This document shows positions 17,776-27,855 of a stretch of DNA of 64,000 nucleotides, in pieces. The notes under the pieces are model-generated. The model ran no database searches. It worked only from the letters and a program-made list of their open reading frames with translations, and was not told the origin of the DNA. Source of the stretch: Vibrio mimicus CAIM 602 (GTDB taxonomy: Bacteria; Pseudomonadota; Gammaproteobacteria; Enterobacterales; Vibrionaceae). The position numbers and the translations under genes were made by a program. Location of the stretch: the NCBI RefSeq assembly GCF_000338875.1, contig NZ_AOMO01000035.1, positions 1 to 64,000 of the forward strand, in the 5' to 3' direction. The number at the start of each line of letters is the position of its first letter. The stretch's first letter is position 1.

Positions 17776-19536
17776 ATGAAAATATTGATTGTCGAAGATG
17801 ATCGAATTCAAGCCACCAGCCTGAAGCTCAAGCTCAGGCACTTGGGGCTGGATGAGGTCATCTTGGCTGAGAATGGGTTTGCCGCTTTAGAACTGTGTAA
17901 CAAAGTGGGGATTGACCTCATCTTCTGCGATATCCGAATGCCCCAAATGGATGGGATCAGTCTGTTATCCCAATTGGGAGAACATTTCCCCAAGCTTGGG
18001 GTAATTATTCTCAGTGCGGTGGATGATGCCATTCTCGAGCTGACTCGCAATATGTGTAGCTTGGCGGGGTTTCCGTTCGTCGATAGCTTATCCAAGCCTT
18101 ATCAGATGGAAGAGTTACAGCGGGTTATCGAGCGCTTTCAAGAGCAAGCTCGACCAGAGATCTCGTTCAAGCAACCCATTGTGCTGACCTGTGAAGAGGT
18201 TGAGCAAGCTTTCATTCACGATCATATTTTTAACTACTATCAGCCGCAGTTTGATTTTCGTAGCGGAGCCATCGTTGGGGTAGAGGCGTTGGTGCGTTAT
18301 GAACACCCCACTTACGGTATGTTAAGTCCCGCTGTATTCCTGCCTTTGATTGAGCAATGTGGCCTGCATGAGAAACTTTTTCTAACCGTACTGGAAAAAG
18401 CCGTTTCCGCACTGGCCAGTATTGATGCCGATTTACAGCTTTCCGTGAACATCAGTCAATGTAACTTGCAGCAATCAATTTGTGATCCGATTCTGGCGAT
18501 TTGTGACAAGCATGGATTTGCCGCCAGTAAGTTGACCTTAGAGATGACTGAACACGAGGTTTATAACGGCACCACGACTTCGCTGGCTAATCTTGCACGT
18601 TTACGTATGTATGGCGTTGGGTTGTCGATTGATGATTTTGGTACGGGGTACGCGTCACTAGGCCAACTTGCCAAATTGCCGTTCACCGAGATGAAGATCG
18701 ATCGCAGCTTTGTGCACGATCTGGCGACCAACTACAAGCATCAGCAATTGACCAATATGTGTCTGCTGTTGGCGCAATCTTTGGGATTGCATTGCGTTGT
18801 TGAAGGTGTGGAAAACGAAGAAACCTGGCAATACTTGCGCAATCTCGGAGTGGATACCTGTCAGGGATATTACGCGGCAAAACCGATGCCGATCGTTCAG
18901 TTAAGTGAGTTGTATACCAAGAATCGGCGTCAGTGCCTTGATTGCCAAAGCGCAGACGATGGCTGGCAAATTTTAATGGCGGATAGCCAAGTGCTGAGTG
19001 CCAACGCATTACAAAAGCTGATGCAAAAGGAAAATAAGGTCAGCAAAGTCTTTGTTGCTCAAGACATTGAACAAACGTTGCGTAAGCTGCGCGATTTGCC
19101 GATCAATTTAGTGGTGGTGGAAAGCCGTTTCTTATCGGGCATGAGTGTAGACGCCTTCCGCGATTTGCTTGCCCCGTATTATCAAGGTTTGGTGATTGTG
19201 TTGCAGGATGGGTTAGTTCCTAGTTTGCACTCTCAAGAGTGTCATTCAGTCGTTTGGAAAGCCAATACCTTATCGGAAACTGCGAACCGGATTTTGACGC
19301 AAGCCGAGCAGTACAGTGCGCAGGCATCGTGTGTGATGCAGCAAAGTGAACTGGCACAACTTTCTGAGCGAGAATTGATAGTGGCAAACATGCTGATGGA
19401 AGGGTTAACCAACAAACAAATCGCCCAACAGCTTGATATCAACCAGAAAACGGTGAGCACCTATAAAGCTCGGATTATGAATAAATTAGGGATTAAATCG
19501 GCCATGGAACTGGTGCGTTTTATCACATTGAAATAG
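17776..19536 (+). CDS. vieA: Response regulator and c-di-GMP phosphodiesterase VieA
   Basis: A 586-residue regulator. Order: receiver domain (1-120) with phospho-acceptor D52 in FCDIRMPQMDG; EAL phosphodiesterase domain (about 145-390) with VEALVRYEHP (E170), EMTEHE, IDDFGTGYASL, MKIDRSF and VEGVENEETW; a degenerate receiver-like linker; and a LuxR-type helix-turn-helix at the C-terminus (LSERELIVANML ... NKQIAQQLDINQKTVSTY). All EAL catalytic positions look intact. In V. cholerae VieA degrades c-di-GMP, lowering biofilm and promoting ctxAB expression, and the published dead mutant is E170A, which supports the ATG at 17776 rather than the upstream in-frame ATG at 17758. Confidence 0.94.
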   Translation: MKILIVEDDRIQATSLKLKLRHLGLDEVILAENGFAALELCNKVGIDLIFCDIRMPQMDGISLLSQLGEHFPKLGVIILSAVDDAILELTRNMCSLAGFPFVDSLSKPYQMEELQRVIERFQEQARPEISFKQPIVLTCEEVEQAFIHDHIFNYYQPQFDFRSGAIVGVEALVRYEHPTYGMLSPAVFLPLIEQCGLHEKLFLTVLEKAVSALASIDADLQLSVNISQCNLQQSICDPILAICDKHGFAASKLTLEMTEHEVYNGTTTSLANLARLRMYGVGLSIDDFGTGYASLGQLAKLPFTEMKIDRSFVHDLATNYKHQQLTNMCLLLAQSLGLHCVVEGVENEETWQYLRNLGVDTCQGYYAAKPMPIVQLSELYTKNRRQCLDCQSADDGWQILMADSQVLSANALQKLMQKENKVSKVFVAQDIEQTLRKLRDLPINLVVVESRFLSGMSVDAFRDLLAPYYQGLVIVLQDGLVPSLHSQECHSVVWKANTLSETANRILTQAEQYSAQASCVMQQSELAQLSERELIVANMLMEGLTNKQIAQQLDINQKTVSTYKARIMNKLGIKSAMELVRFITLK

Positions 19537-19547
19537 AACTCAGAGAC

Positions 19548-21209
19548 ATGGCGATTCCTTCTTTTTCTGAACTGAAAGTTTTAATTATTGACGATGCTCC
19601 AATCGTGATCGCGAGCTTGCGCAGCATGTTGCTCAAGCTGGGTTTTGCAGAGCCGAATGTCACTTGCAGTAAAAGCCCGCGAGCGGCCGTGTTTATGGCC
19701 AGTCGTCAGAAGTTTGATATTTTTATTTGTGACTACAATTTCGGCAAAGGCTTGAATGGTAAGCAAGTTTTTGAAGAGCTGAAACACTACAAACTCATCA
19801 AGCAAGAAGCCGTATTCGTCTTGGTGACGGGTGAAAACTCCTCTTATGTAGTGCATTCTATTTTGGAGCTTAAACCGGACGAATACATACTCAAGCCATT
19901 CAATATTCTGACCTTACAAGAGCGATTAACCAACGCGATATCACGCAAACATGCGTTAAAGGCGCTATATCTAGCCGAGCGGGATGGTGATGCAGAGTTA
20001 GGTTTGAGCTTGTGTGATGAGCTTGAACCTTTCCACGCGGATTATTATTTTGTGATCCAGAAATTCCGTGGTGATTTTTTAACGAAGTTGCGTCGTTTTG
20101 ACCATGCGCGAGAAGTTTACCTAGAAACGTTAGAGCATAAAGATTTCGACTGGGCAAAGATCGGTCTTGCCAACGCGTTAAAACAGACAGGGCGCCAAGT
20201 TGAAGCAACGCAAGTGATTCAGGACTTGCTGGCGAGTGCGCCTAACAATGTTCGAGCACGGGTAGAAGCGGCAAGCATTAGCTTAAGCAACAACTCGATT
20301 CCGGAAGCGATTCACCATCTGCAAATTGCCAACCAGATTGTACCGGGGCATTCAGAACGAGAATGGGTGCTGGCTAACTTGTGTCTTTCTGTTGGAGACA
20401 ATGCTTCCGCACTTGAGCGTTATCGGTTGTATGTGGAGATCAACAAAGAAACTCATCGCAACAACCATCAGATGCACCTCAATTTTATTCGTACTTTGCT
20501 GTATGCCGCGCGACAAGCCGAGCCACCTCAACGTGAGCTTTGGTTGCGAGAAGCCAAGTCCATCCTTAAAGGGGTGTACGACAAAGGCCAACATGAAGAG
20601 TTGTTACCGCAGTTAGAGCTGGTGGCGGCTCATCTTGCGATGGAAGAGGGCGAGTTTGGGGTTTCGGTGGAGATCTTAAACAAGATCTACCGAGCGAAAC
20701 CGTTTGAGTTGTTTGAAGATCGTTACCACTTCACTTGGCTGCTCAACGTTATGGGGTTTGATTCTGAGTTCGCGAAATGCATCAGTTGGTGTAACGAAGC
20801 GCTCTTAAATGAAGAAGCTGGAATTCTATTGGAAAGCCAAATTGCGTTAGGTAAAGCACTCAAACAGGCAAATGAAGACAAACTGCAATGGTTAGAGAAA
20901 CGCTACCATGCACTGTGTAATAAACAGCAGACAATCGACTCACTGCTTGAGATTTACATGGAGATTTTGGATAAATGCCCGACACTGCGCACCGTGTGCA
21001 TGAAGGTGGTGACGATTCTGTCGCGATATTGGCCAAAGAGTCTGAGTGAAGCCGAAATGGATCAGTTATTGAAACGTTGTGATCGCACCATTCACCAACT
21101 GATGAGTGAAGAGGAACTGACGAATGCACGGTATGAAACACTTTATAAAAAAGTAGTGGCTTTCCGCACTCACTACCGAATGGAACGAGATATGACGGTA
21201 GAAGCCTGA
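19548..21209 (+). CDS. vieB: VieB, receiver-TPR auxiliary protein of the VieSA system
   Basis: A 553-residue cytoplasmic protein with an N-terminal receiver domain (1-125; VLIIDD and phospho-acceptor D62 in FDIFICDYNFGKG) and a long helical region with TPR-like repeats (about 140-450, e.g. FDHAREVYLETLEHKDFDWAK). It has no DNA-binding or enzymatic output. In V. cholerae VieB is reported to inhibit VieS phosphotransfer. It starts 12 bases after vieA. Its stop codon lies inside a 13-bp inverted repeat. Confidence 0.92.
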   Translation: MAIPSFSELKVLIIDDAPIVIASLRSMLLKLGFAEPNVTCSKSPRAAVFMASRQKFDIFICDYNFGKGLNGKQVFEELKHYKLIKQEAVFVLVTGENSSYVVHSILELKPDEYILKPFNILTLQERLTNAISRKHALKALYLAERDGDAELGLSLCDELEPFHADYYFVIQKFRGDFLTKLRRFDHAREVYLETLEHKDFDWAKIGLANALKQTGRQVEATQVIQDLLASAPNNVRARVEAASISLSNNSIPEAIHHLQIANQIVPGHSEREWVLANLCLSVGDNASALERYRLYVEINKETHRNNHQMHLNFIRTLLYAARQAEPPQRELWLREAKSILKGVYDKGQHEELLPQLELVAAHLAMEEGEFGVSVEILNKIYRAKPFELFEDRYHFTWLLNVMGFDSEFAKCISWCNEALLNEEAGILLESQIALGKALKQANEDKLQWLEKRYHALCNKQQTIDSLLEIYMEILDKCPTLRTVCMKVVTILSRYWPKSLSEAEMDQLLKRCDRTIHQLMSEEELTNARYETLYKKVVAFRTHYRMERDMTVEA

Positions 21210-21233
21210 TTGCCCTCAATGAGGGCAATCAGG
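21205..21233. repeat. Inverted repeat overlapping the vieB stop codon
   Basis: A perfect 13-bp stem (left arm 21205-21217, CCTGATTGCCCTC) with a three-base loop sits between convergent vieB and the collagenase gene. It has no U-rich tail on either strand. It may be an intrinsic terminator-like or transcript-end stabilising hairpin for both genes. Confidence 0.6.
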
Positions 21234-21241
21234 GTATCGCA

Positions 21242-23662
21242 TCAGTTGAAATAAGCGACCATTTCGATTGTGTCACCAAGGTTTTGCGCATTTAAATAAA
21301 AGTGCACATAACCCGCTTGAGTTACCGGAATACTCAGGTATTCGTTGCTTCCTTCATAAGTCGAAGCGTGCTCATATTGCTCACGAGTCGGCCAATACTC
21401 TTTGGCTGCAAACAGGTCGATATTGCCACGGTTCTGCGCTGAAGCGGTTATCCATACTTGTACCTCAGTGGCACCTTCTGGTACGTACATCGCGACATAG
21501 CGTTGTTGATGTACTGAAAGGGTTTGCGGTTGGCCAGATTCCAACACAACTGGCGTGAGATCATCTTTACGTTCTGGTTGAACGCTTGGCTGCTCTGTAA
21601 CCAGATGAGAGCTCAATGTGACGGCAGAATATGCGCTTCGTCCCGCTATGCTTAAGTAGTAGCGTCCCGGTTTGATGTAACCATCTTGTTCTGGCTTGAA
21701 TGAAATAGCTTCATTGCTGCCGTCAATGAACTCCGTCACTTGGTAATCATAGTAATGAGCTACTTTTTGGTGACTCATGTAAAGATCGGCGTCGCCATCT
21801 CCCGATATCGTGACCTGAAATTCACGGCTGTGTTCTGGTACATCGATATAGAACAAATGCTCACTATAAGCTTGTCCTGAGAGTGTTACAGATTGGTTGG
21901 CTGTAAGTGCTGTCACTGCCTCTTCAGGTTTAGTTTCTGGCTCTGAAGGATCTGGGTTCTCTGGCGTTTCGGCTTTGAGTGTATCAAGCCAGACTGCAAA
22001 CTCGGCGTTGTATTGTTCACCTAAGTTTTTCACTGTTTGCGCCCATTGTGCAAATTGCCCTGTGCGAGACAGTACCAACAAGCTTTCGACGTCTTGAGGG
22101 TGTTTTTCCATCATAAAGCGCACCGCTAAGTAGCCCCAACGATAAATACGGTTGGAATCGTGCGAGTAGGTGGTGGCCATCACGTCAGAAAGGCTCATTT
22201 TGCCTTGTGGAATAAGCTCAATCGCGGCTTGATAGCCTTGCTTGTAATGCATGTACTCGGCAAACCCTTCTAGCCACCAAACAATATGCCCATGAGCCAA
22301 GTTGTCGCTAAAAGTACCGTATTGGTTGAAACGTGCATCTAAATAGTGTGTGTACTCATGCTCTAAGTTCAGAATTGAAAGATCATCACCATTGGCATAA
22401 CGATAAGCGACAAAACGAGCTTGGTTATTGGCTTCAGCAGGGTTGCCTTCCAAATATTGCCCACCATTATCCGTGGTGTTGTTAAACAAGAAAGCAGAGT
22501 AATTGACGTAGCTGTCGTTGTTGGCAAACACCGCAACCTCAACGCGCTCATTGTTGTCATCGGCGACCGGCACGTAACCGCTGTTCACCACTTGGTGGAA
22601 ATCCTCTTCTTTTGCATTGAGGACATCACAAGCTCGAGCCGCTTGTCGATCGGAGAGATCTTGTGAGCGGATGATTGCCGGACCTTGGCACTCATAGCGA
22701 TTCGGCAAAATGCGTGCTGCTAATTCTTGTTTTGCTACCTCAAAGTCAATTCCTTGTGCTTGCAAAGCCTCTGGCGCGTAGTAGCGCATCATATCAACTG
22801 CGGCGAGCCAAATTTTGTCGTGCTGACTGCCTAAAGGGTAACGGACAAGGGTTTGTTCCATCACTCTTAATGCTTTCTGTTTGGTGACGGCATCTGGGCT
22901 TACGAGCAAACGTCCTGTCTCGCGCAGTGCGTTATAAACCAAAAATGCAGCGTCAGTGTTTAGTGCCCACTCATTCTCGATCGCGAATTGATGCAACGTA
23001 TCAATATGCTGAGTATTGGCAGCTAAGTAGCGATAAAACTCCGCATTACCGACATGGCCGGACATAGAGCGGAACAGATTATTGAGACCGTCTACCCATT
23101 GAGTGTTCTTCGCTGTCTCTTGGTTGAATAAGCGAAGTGCAGACATCATGGCATCCATGGTCAAAGGCAGTTGCTTAATATTGTCGACCATCAGAGAGAG
23201 GCTTTTCATTGCTGCTACTTGCTCACGGCCTTGATCGAAGGCATGTGGGTGAAGCAAGAAGCGATTGATCGATTGAGCAAAGCGCTGGCTCAATGCTTGA
23301 GAGTAAGGCTCACTTTCTGCGTTATAGCGTACGTAATAAGCCGCGCGGATGAATTCACCATAGTTTTCCAAGCGTTGGGCTTGTTCTGCCTCGCCAGTGT
23401 AACGCGTAATTTCTGCATCCAGCACTGTTTGTAAGTGCGACAAGGTGGCTTCGCTGTACACCGTTTCTAACGTCGCCGCTGGCGCATAAAACCAAGAGCT
23501 ATAACAAGACTGATCGGCAGCCGCAATTTGCGCAGGCAGATCACGAGTTTGTTGTAAGTCTTGAATGTCACAGGCGGCTTGCGCGTAAGTGGTATGAGAA
23601 AGACCAGCCAATAAGCAAGCGATGGCGATGCGATGACGTCGGAACAATGGTTGAGAGTACAC
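21242..23662 (-). CDS. Secreted M9-family (Vibrio-type) collagenase
   Basis: An 806-residue secreted zinc protease. Signal peptide at residues 1-28 or so (ends TTYAQA), M9N activator-like region to about 330, catalytic domain with zinc motif HEYTH (H435, E436, H439) and the third ligand in WWLEGFAEY (E465), then two C-terminal PPC-type beta domains (about 575-680 and 700-806). It should cleave collagen or gelatin outside the cell; the PPC domains are likely exposed and may be processed. It starts at a GTG with AGG upstream. In V. cholerae the collagenase gene likewise sits beside vieSAB. Confidence 0.92.
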   Translation of the reverse strand: MYSQPLFRRHRIAIACLLAGLSHTTYAQAACDIQDLQQTRDLPAQIAAADQSCYSSWFYAPAATLETVYSEATLSHLQTVLDAEITRYTGEAEQAQRLENYGEFIRAAYYVRYNAESEPYSQALSQRFAQSINRFLLHPHAFDQGREQVAAMKSLSLMVDNIKQLPLTMDAMMSALRLFNQETAKNTQWVDGLNNLFRSMSGHVGNAEFYRYLAANTQHIDTLHQFAIENEWALNTDAAFLVYNALRETGRLLVSPDAVTKQKALRVMEQTLVRYPLGSQHDKIWLAAVDMMRYYAPEALQAQGIDFEVAKQELAARILPNRYECQGPAIIRSQDLSDRQAARACDVLNAKEEDFHQVVNSGYVPVADDNNERVEVAVFANNDSYVNYSAFLFNNTTDNGGQYLEGNPAEANNQARFVAYRYANGDDLSILNLEHEYTHYLDARFNQYGTFSDNLAHGHIVWWLEGFAEYMHYKQGYQAAIELIPQGKMSLSDVMATTYSHDSNRIYRWGYLAVRFMMEKHPQDVESLLVLSRTGQFAQWAQTVKNLGEQYNAEFAVWLDTLKAETPENPDPSEPETKPEEAVTALTANQSVTLSGQAYSEHLFYIDVPEHSREFQVTISGDGDADLYMSHQKVAHYYDYQVTEFIDGSNEAISFKPEQDGYIKPGRYYLSIAGRSAYSAVTLSSHLVTEQPSVQPERKDDLTPVVLESGQPQTLSVHQQRYVAMYVPEGATEVQVWITASAQNRGNIDLFAAKEYWPTREQYEHASTYEGSNEYLSIPVTQAGYVHFYLNAQNLGDTIEMVAYFN

Positions 23663-23759
23663 AGTAACACCTATTTATTATCAATATGTTGGAGGTGTGG
23701 GTTATACGTCTCATCATTGATTCAGTGAAACTAACTCCATAAAAACCATGAGGTTAATT

Positions 23760-23789
23760 CAGAAAATAGAGCATAAGCTCTATTTTCTG
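23760..23789 (-). terminator. 13-bp hairpin downstream of the MipA/OmpV gene
   Basis: A perfect 13-bp stem (CAGAAAATAGAGC, 23760-23772, with 23777-23789) and an ATAA loop lies about 100 bases past the end of the minus-strand outer-membrane protein gene. The A/T runs are inside the stem, and no further U tract follows, so the terminator call is moderate. Confidence 0.5.
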
Positions 23790-23886
23790 GTGGGAAAAAT
23801 AAGCAGTGATAAATCAATCAAAAACAGATTCTTTGCTTTGATTAACTGTTGGATAAATAAAGAGTTATTTCCAAATCTGTTGATTT

Positions 23887-24630
23887 TTAGAAGTTGAACG
23901 TATAGGCAGCGCCTAAAGTCACCGCCCATCCAAGGTCTCTTTGGAGTATCGGGCTGGCAGAATCATGATGTTCCAATTCCACCTTCGCGATGCTGATCCA
24001 GTTGTCACCTAGGTCATAAATGCCAATCAGCCCTGCTTGATAAACCCAAGTGCTTTTTGCGGTAAAAGCGGGTAAGCGAGAACGAGTCGCTTCAGTGGGT
24101 GATACAGAGTAAAGGTGTTGTGAAAGCTTTGAATCACGATAATCGGCTTCCACATAAGGTGTTAGCGTCAGTTTTGGAAGAGCGGTGGTGTAACTGCGGC
24201 TTAAATGCAATTGCACTTCATAACCGTTATGAACGTCAGTCACATCGTGCAGGTAAGTGATTCTGGCACCGACCGTACCAAAGGTAATACCCAGTTCACC
24301 GTTGCCTTTGCGCTCGTCGATACCTGAAGGGATTTCATCAAAATCTTGGCTAACTTCAGCAAAACGCCATTGGCCACTTAAACCAAACCAAGGGTGAAAC
24401 AGGGTGAGGTTGGCGAGTGAGCCATCCACAAATCCATATTTGCCGTTATAAAACAGGTTTGGCTCTAATGAGAAACCCGCATTTTCATCTTGTTGACGGT
24501 AAACTGATTCCCCATAGACCAGACTGCCGCCAATAAAACCGTAATCGTAGTAGTCAGGCTGTTCAGCCGAGTAAGCAAATGGAATGGCTGCCAAGAGCGG
24601 CAGTGCCAGTAGTCGAGTGTTGAACTTCAT
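23887..24630 (-). CDS. MipA/OmpV family outer-membrane protein
   Basis: A 247-residue outer-membrane beta-barrel: signal peptide (MKFNTRLLALPLLAAIPFAYSAEQ), alternating amphipathic strands throughout and a terminal aromatic (AAYTFNF) as barrel assembly signal. Segments such as YDYGFIGGSLVYGESVYR and RDLGWAVTLGAAYTFNF match the MipA/OmpV pattern. Some family members are scaffold or adhesin proteins; the role here is unknown. It lies downstream of, and on the same strand as, the frameshifted SgrR-like regulator, which could control it (inference from position). Confidence 0.82.
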   Translation of the reverse strand: MKFNTRLLALPLLAAIPFAYSAEQPDYYDYGFIGGSLVYGESVYRQQDENAGFSLEPNLFYNGKYGFVDGSLANLTLFHPWFGLSGQWRFAEVSQDFDEIPSGIDERKGNGELGITFGTVGARITYLHDVTDVHNGYEVQLHLSRSYTTALPKLTLTPYVEADYRDSKLSQHLYSVSPTEATRSRLPAFTAKSTWVYQAGLIGIYDLGDNWISIAKVELEHHDSASPILQRDLGWAVTLGAAYTFNF

Positions 24631-24753
24631 CGTTATTGTCTCCTTATCAAGTTTCTAAGTTCCAACTGCTTGACGCTAAAACATCAAATAGTTGGTGATA
24701 TAGAACTCATTAGGAGGCAATTTCTTTCCCAACAATTGATCTGAGTGATGAAA

Positions 24754-26537
24754 TCAATCGGTAGACCACACATTGCGAATGTCTGGCCAGCCCCAGTTCG
24801 TTAACTCAACATCGTGTAGCACACCGTGAAAACGCAGGGTTTGCCTATGGTGAAACAAGGGGGCCAGCCACGATTCGCTTACCAGTAAAGAGGCGATAGG
24901 TTCGAGTTGATGCAGATATTCTTGCAGTGGAGCCTGTTCACGAACAGCATTCAATTGCTCCATTAACCACGCTTTATCACTCGGTGAAACGCACGCATGC
25001 AGGATGGGGTTACTGAACAACATGGAAAAAGCGGAGGCGTGGCGGTTGTCATCCAAATTGATGTTGGTCAGTACTAAGGTTTCATCTAATTCACCTTTCA
25101 AGGCACGTTGATTGAGTTCGCGGTAAGTGTAAGTGTGGATCTCTAAGGCAATACCTTGTTTAGCCAGCAGCCTTGCTATGGATTGAGCGCAGATTTGCAA
25201 CGCAGTGTAGTTGTATAACGCAAGGGTAAGTTTTGTGGGTAGTGTGACATTTGGAGCGGGGGATTTAAGTACCGCGCGCCACAAAGGAAGTAAATTGCGG
25301 GCTGCTCAACGCCAAAGGCCATACCGTGTTGGTTCATGTCTTCTTCAATCGAAGTGGGATTGAGTATCTCACTCAGCAAGTGCGCTTGTGCTTGGGTGAG
25401 TGGTGCTTGGGCTTGCTGATTAAACAGTACCATTAAGCAACCATCTTCAACTCGGCTCTGATGTTGAGAGGATGAAAGAGGGTGAGAAATTCCAGTCACC
25501 GAAACTTGATGATGGCAGCTTGCCGTTTTGGCTTCGGGTTGATTGGTTTCAATCAACGGCGTGTTTAAACGTTCTTCATCCACTCGCCAAATAGTGACGC
25601 GATCGGTCAGTGCTCGACAGCCATAAAACTGATTAAAGGCTTTCAGTTTGAGTTTGCTGTCTGTGTGTTCTTGCACTTCAAATGGTCCACAGCCAACAAC
25701 AGGGATGATCTGCCCACCATGGAATTGGCTGTAATTGAGCTGGCTTACAGGCTGAATGGCGTATTTTACCCCCGAGATCATCCCCGCGAAGCCAGGATCA
25801 GGACGTTGTAGGTTAAACACCACTTTAAATGGTGTCGGCGCTTTAATATCGGTGATATGTGCTAACTCGGCTTGATGTGTCTCTAGGCTTGAGAGCTTGG
25901 CAAATAGGCTGACAATGGTGTTTGCATCAATGGCTGCGCCGTTATGAAAGGTCAACTCTGGGCGCAGGTAGAAAGTCCACTGCCAAGTTTGCGGATCATA
26001 ATGCCAGTGATGCGCTAATTCAGGTTGAACCTGTCCATTGGAATCTGAACTGACCAAGCAACTGTAAATTTGGCGGATCAAAAACCGCTCACTGCTACGC
26101 TGGGGAAGGTGGGGCAATAAAGGTTCAAACGGGCGCTTATAGGTAAGTTGAATGTGTAGGCGGCCTTCTTGCAAACTCGCCCCAGAGGTTTTTTTCAGCA
26201 GCTTGGCAAAGGCGATTTCATCGTTATCCAAAATCGCCATTGCTTTCTCATATTTACCGATCTGAACTCGCTTCGCCGCAAGCTGTTCTTTGAGTTGCAT
26301 GAGCTCAATGTGCAATTGCAGCAGAGAACGATGATGACGCCCCGCCTTCGGCGTCCATGTTAACCAGCCCAGTTGGTGCAGTTTGACCAATAAGTTTCTG
26401 GCGTGGCGCGGGCTAGTAAACAGCAGCTCAGCCAACTCAGGTAAAGTCGTTTTAATGTTACAACCAACACCCAAGGGCGCTAGTCTCGCGTAGTAACGCA
26501 GTAAATTGAGATCAGACACGGTTACCTCAATGGTCAT
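24754..26537 (-). pseudogene. SgrR-like transcriptional regulator with a single-base frameshift
   Basis: Two overlapping frames (26537 to 25176, and 24754 to 25284) together encode one protein of about 594 residues: an SgrR_N winged-helix domain (1-115; TSPRHARNLLVKLHQLGWLTW) followed by an SBP_bac_5 solute-binding domain (about 165-590). The reading frame breaks at about 25286-25287. The first frame runs AIYFL and is lost, while the other frame resumes at LWRAVLKS; adding one C to the CC there restores AIYFPLWRAVLKS. It is either a real one-base deletion or a sequencing error. SgrR proteins bind DNA and sense a small ligand through the SBP domain. Target unknown. Confidence 0.85.
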
Positions 26538-26750
26538 TTCACCTTGTGGCTATTGTAGTGAAAACCCACTCAATTAATGGTGAAAACCTGCGTTTTGTTT
26601 GTTCCTCATTTCTACTTAAAAGAGTGATTTTGGAAGATATGAGCTGTGGAAAATGACTAATGCGGAGCAAAATCAATTGAATCACTCAGTTTTTTACTTC
26701 CGTAATCGCGCAGAGAATAGAAGGTGTGAAAGCAATACGGAGTGCACGGT

Positions 26751-26939
26751 ATGTTTGATGAAAAATCCAATGGACCAGCCCCAATGGCTACCTACTATCA
26801 GCAGCGGCTTGAACAAAGTAAAAGCACGATTGAGCGAATGGCACTACTTGGTTTGTTTGACTTGCTGTTTCAAACACCACACGAAGTGGAGAAATCTCAG
26901 CCTCGAAAACATCAATCCAATAAGCCCACAACGCAATAA
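26751..26939 (+). CDS. Small hypothetical protein, 62 aa
   Basis: MFDEKSNGPAPMATYYQQ begins a small soluble, largely helical protein with a Lys/Gln/Asn-rich tail. No family recognised. GGAG lies 8 bases before the ATG. An overlapping longer frame (26653-27108) is low-complexity and frame-shifted relative to this one, and I consider this smaller ORF the better gene. It stands alone between the SgrR-like gene and the HAD phosphatase and is followed by an inverted repeat. Confidence 0.55.
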   Translation: MFDEKSNGPAPMATYYQQRLEQSKSTIERMALLGLFDLLFQTPHEVEKSQPRKHQSNKPTTQ

Positions 26940-26943
26940 ACCC

Positions 26944-27001
26944 AGCAGCACTCGTAACCTGACTCCTGATGCTCCCCCCAAGCAAGGGTTCGAGTGCTGC
27001 T
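26944..27001. repeat. Inverted repeat with long loop after the small ORF
   Basis: AGCAGCACTCG (26944-26954) is the exact reverse complement of CGAGTGCTGCT (26991-27001), separated by 36 bases containing a C-rich stretch. No U tract follows immediately. It may be a terminator variant, a small structured RNA or a remnant repeat. Confidence 0.55.
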
Positions 27002-27152
27002 TTCCCAATATCAGCGCACTACTGAATATCCTCAATGTGTTATGTGCAGTTCACGGTTTTGTTACGTTTAGTGACTTTGTGAGCACTAAGTCAACAATCA
27101 CTAGGTGAGTTGGTTAAACTCTGGCAACTAATCAGAATAGAGGGAACTGGTG

Positions 27153-27761
27153 ATGGCAATTCGTAATGTGGTCTTTGATCTTGGCAACGTAATTGTAAAG
27201 TGGGCACCTCAAGAAATTGCTCGGCTGACTTTTGGGGAAGATGAGCAGAGTGCTGTGCTAGCGAAGGCCGTGTTTCAAAGTGAGTTTTGGCGTGATTTAA
27301 ATAAAGGAAAATACACCGAGGCAGAAGTGAAACGGGCGTTTCATCAGCAATTGGGCATTCCAATGGATGCGTTAGACCAGCTCTTCTTCCACATTAAAGA
27401 TACGCAAGTGCTGCTCGCGGGTACTCAAAAATTGATGGATGATCTACGCCAAGCAGGCTATCGCCTTTATGCATTGACCGATAACGTGAATGAAATTGTC
27501 GCCTACCTGAAATCTCAGTATGACTTCTGGCCGAAATTCACTGGTGCCGTTGTGTCTAGTGAATGCGGTTTACTCAAACCGGATCCGGCGATTTACCAAC
27601 ATCTCGCAGAAAGCCAGCATTTGGATCCACAAGAAAGTGTGTTTATGGACGATATGCCCGCCAATGTAGAAGGGGCACGTCAGCAGGGTTTTCATGCATT
27701 TCAGTTTGTGGATGCACAGCAAGCAAGAGCGGAGTTATTGCAGTTGGGCTTGAATTTTTAA
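27153..27761 (+). CDS. HAD superfamily phosphatase (YihX-like)
   Basis: A 202-residue cytoplasmic hydrolase. Motif I is VVFDLGNVIV with nucleophile D9 and glycine in place of the usual second aspartate, as in the YihX branch. Motif II is ALTDN (about residue 108), motif III uses the lysine in GLLKPDPAIY (about 143), and motif IV is VFMDDMPANVEGA (about 166). YihX acts on glucose-1-phosphate; the substrate here is inferred only. I start at ATG 27153 after AGAGGG; a GTG directly before it is in frame. A terminator follows. Confidence 0.88.
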   Translation: MAIRNVVFDLGNVIVKWAPQEIARLTFGEDEQSAVLAKAVFQSEFWRDLNKGKYTEAEVKRAFHQQLGIPMDALDQLFFHIKDTQVLLAGTQKLMDDLRQAGYRLYALTDNVNEIVAYLKSQYDFWPKFTGAVVSSECGLLKPDPAIYQHLAESQHLDPQESVFMDDMPANVEGARQQGFHAFQFVDAQQARAELLQLGLNF

Positions 27762-27810
27762 CGCCTTAAATTTTCCAAGCATAGCCATCAAGCGGTAAGC
27801 GATTTTTCAG

Positions 27811-27843
27811 TAAAAGGGCAGGCTTTTAGCCTGCCCTTTGTGT
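27811..27843. terminator. Bidirectional terminator
   Basis: A strong stem (AAAGGGCAGGCT / AGCCTGCCCTTT) between the convergent HAD and DUF3103-like genes has an A run before and a T run within and after the stem, so it works on both strands. Confidence 0.85.
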
Positions 27844-27855
27844 CTATAAGCAATG

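Noticed and set aside
26980..27001. tRNA gene (T-arm-like GGTTCGAGT)
   Set aside because: No acceptor, D or anticodon arm can be formed around it.
26653..27108. 151-codon plus-strand ORF
   Set aside because: Composition looks random, it overlaps a better small ORF with a good ribosome site and crosses the inverted repeat.
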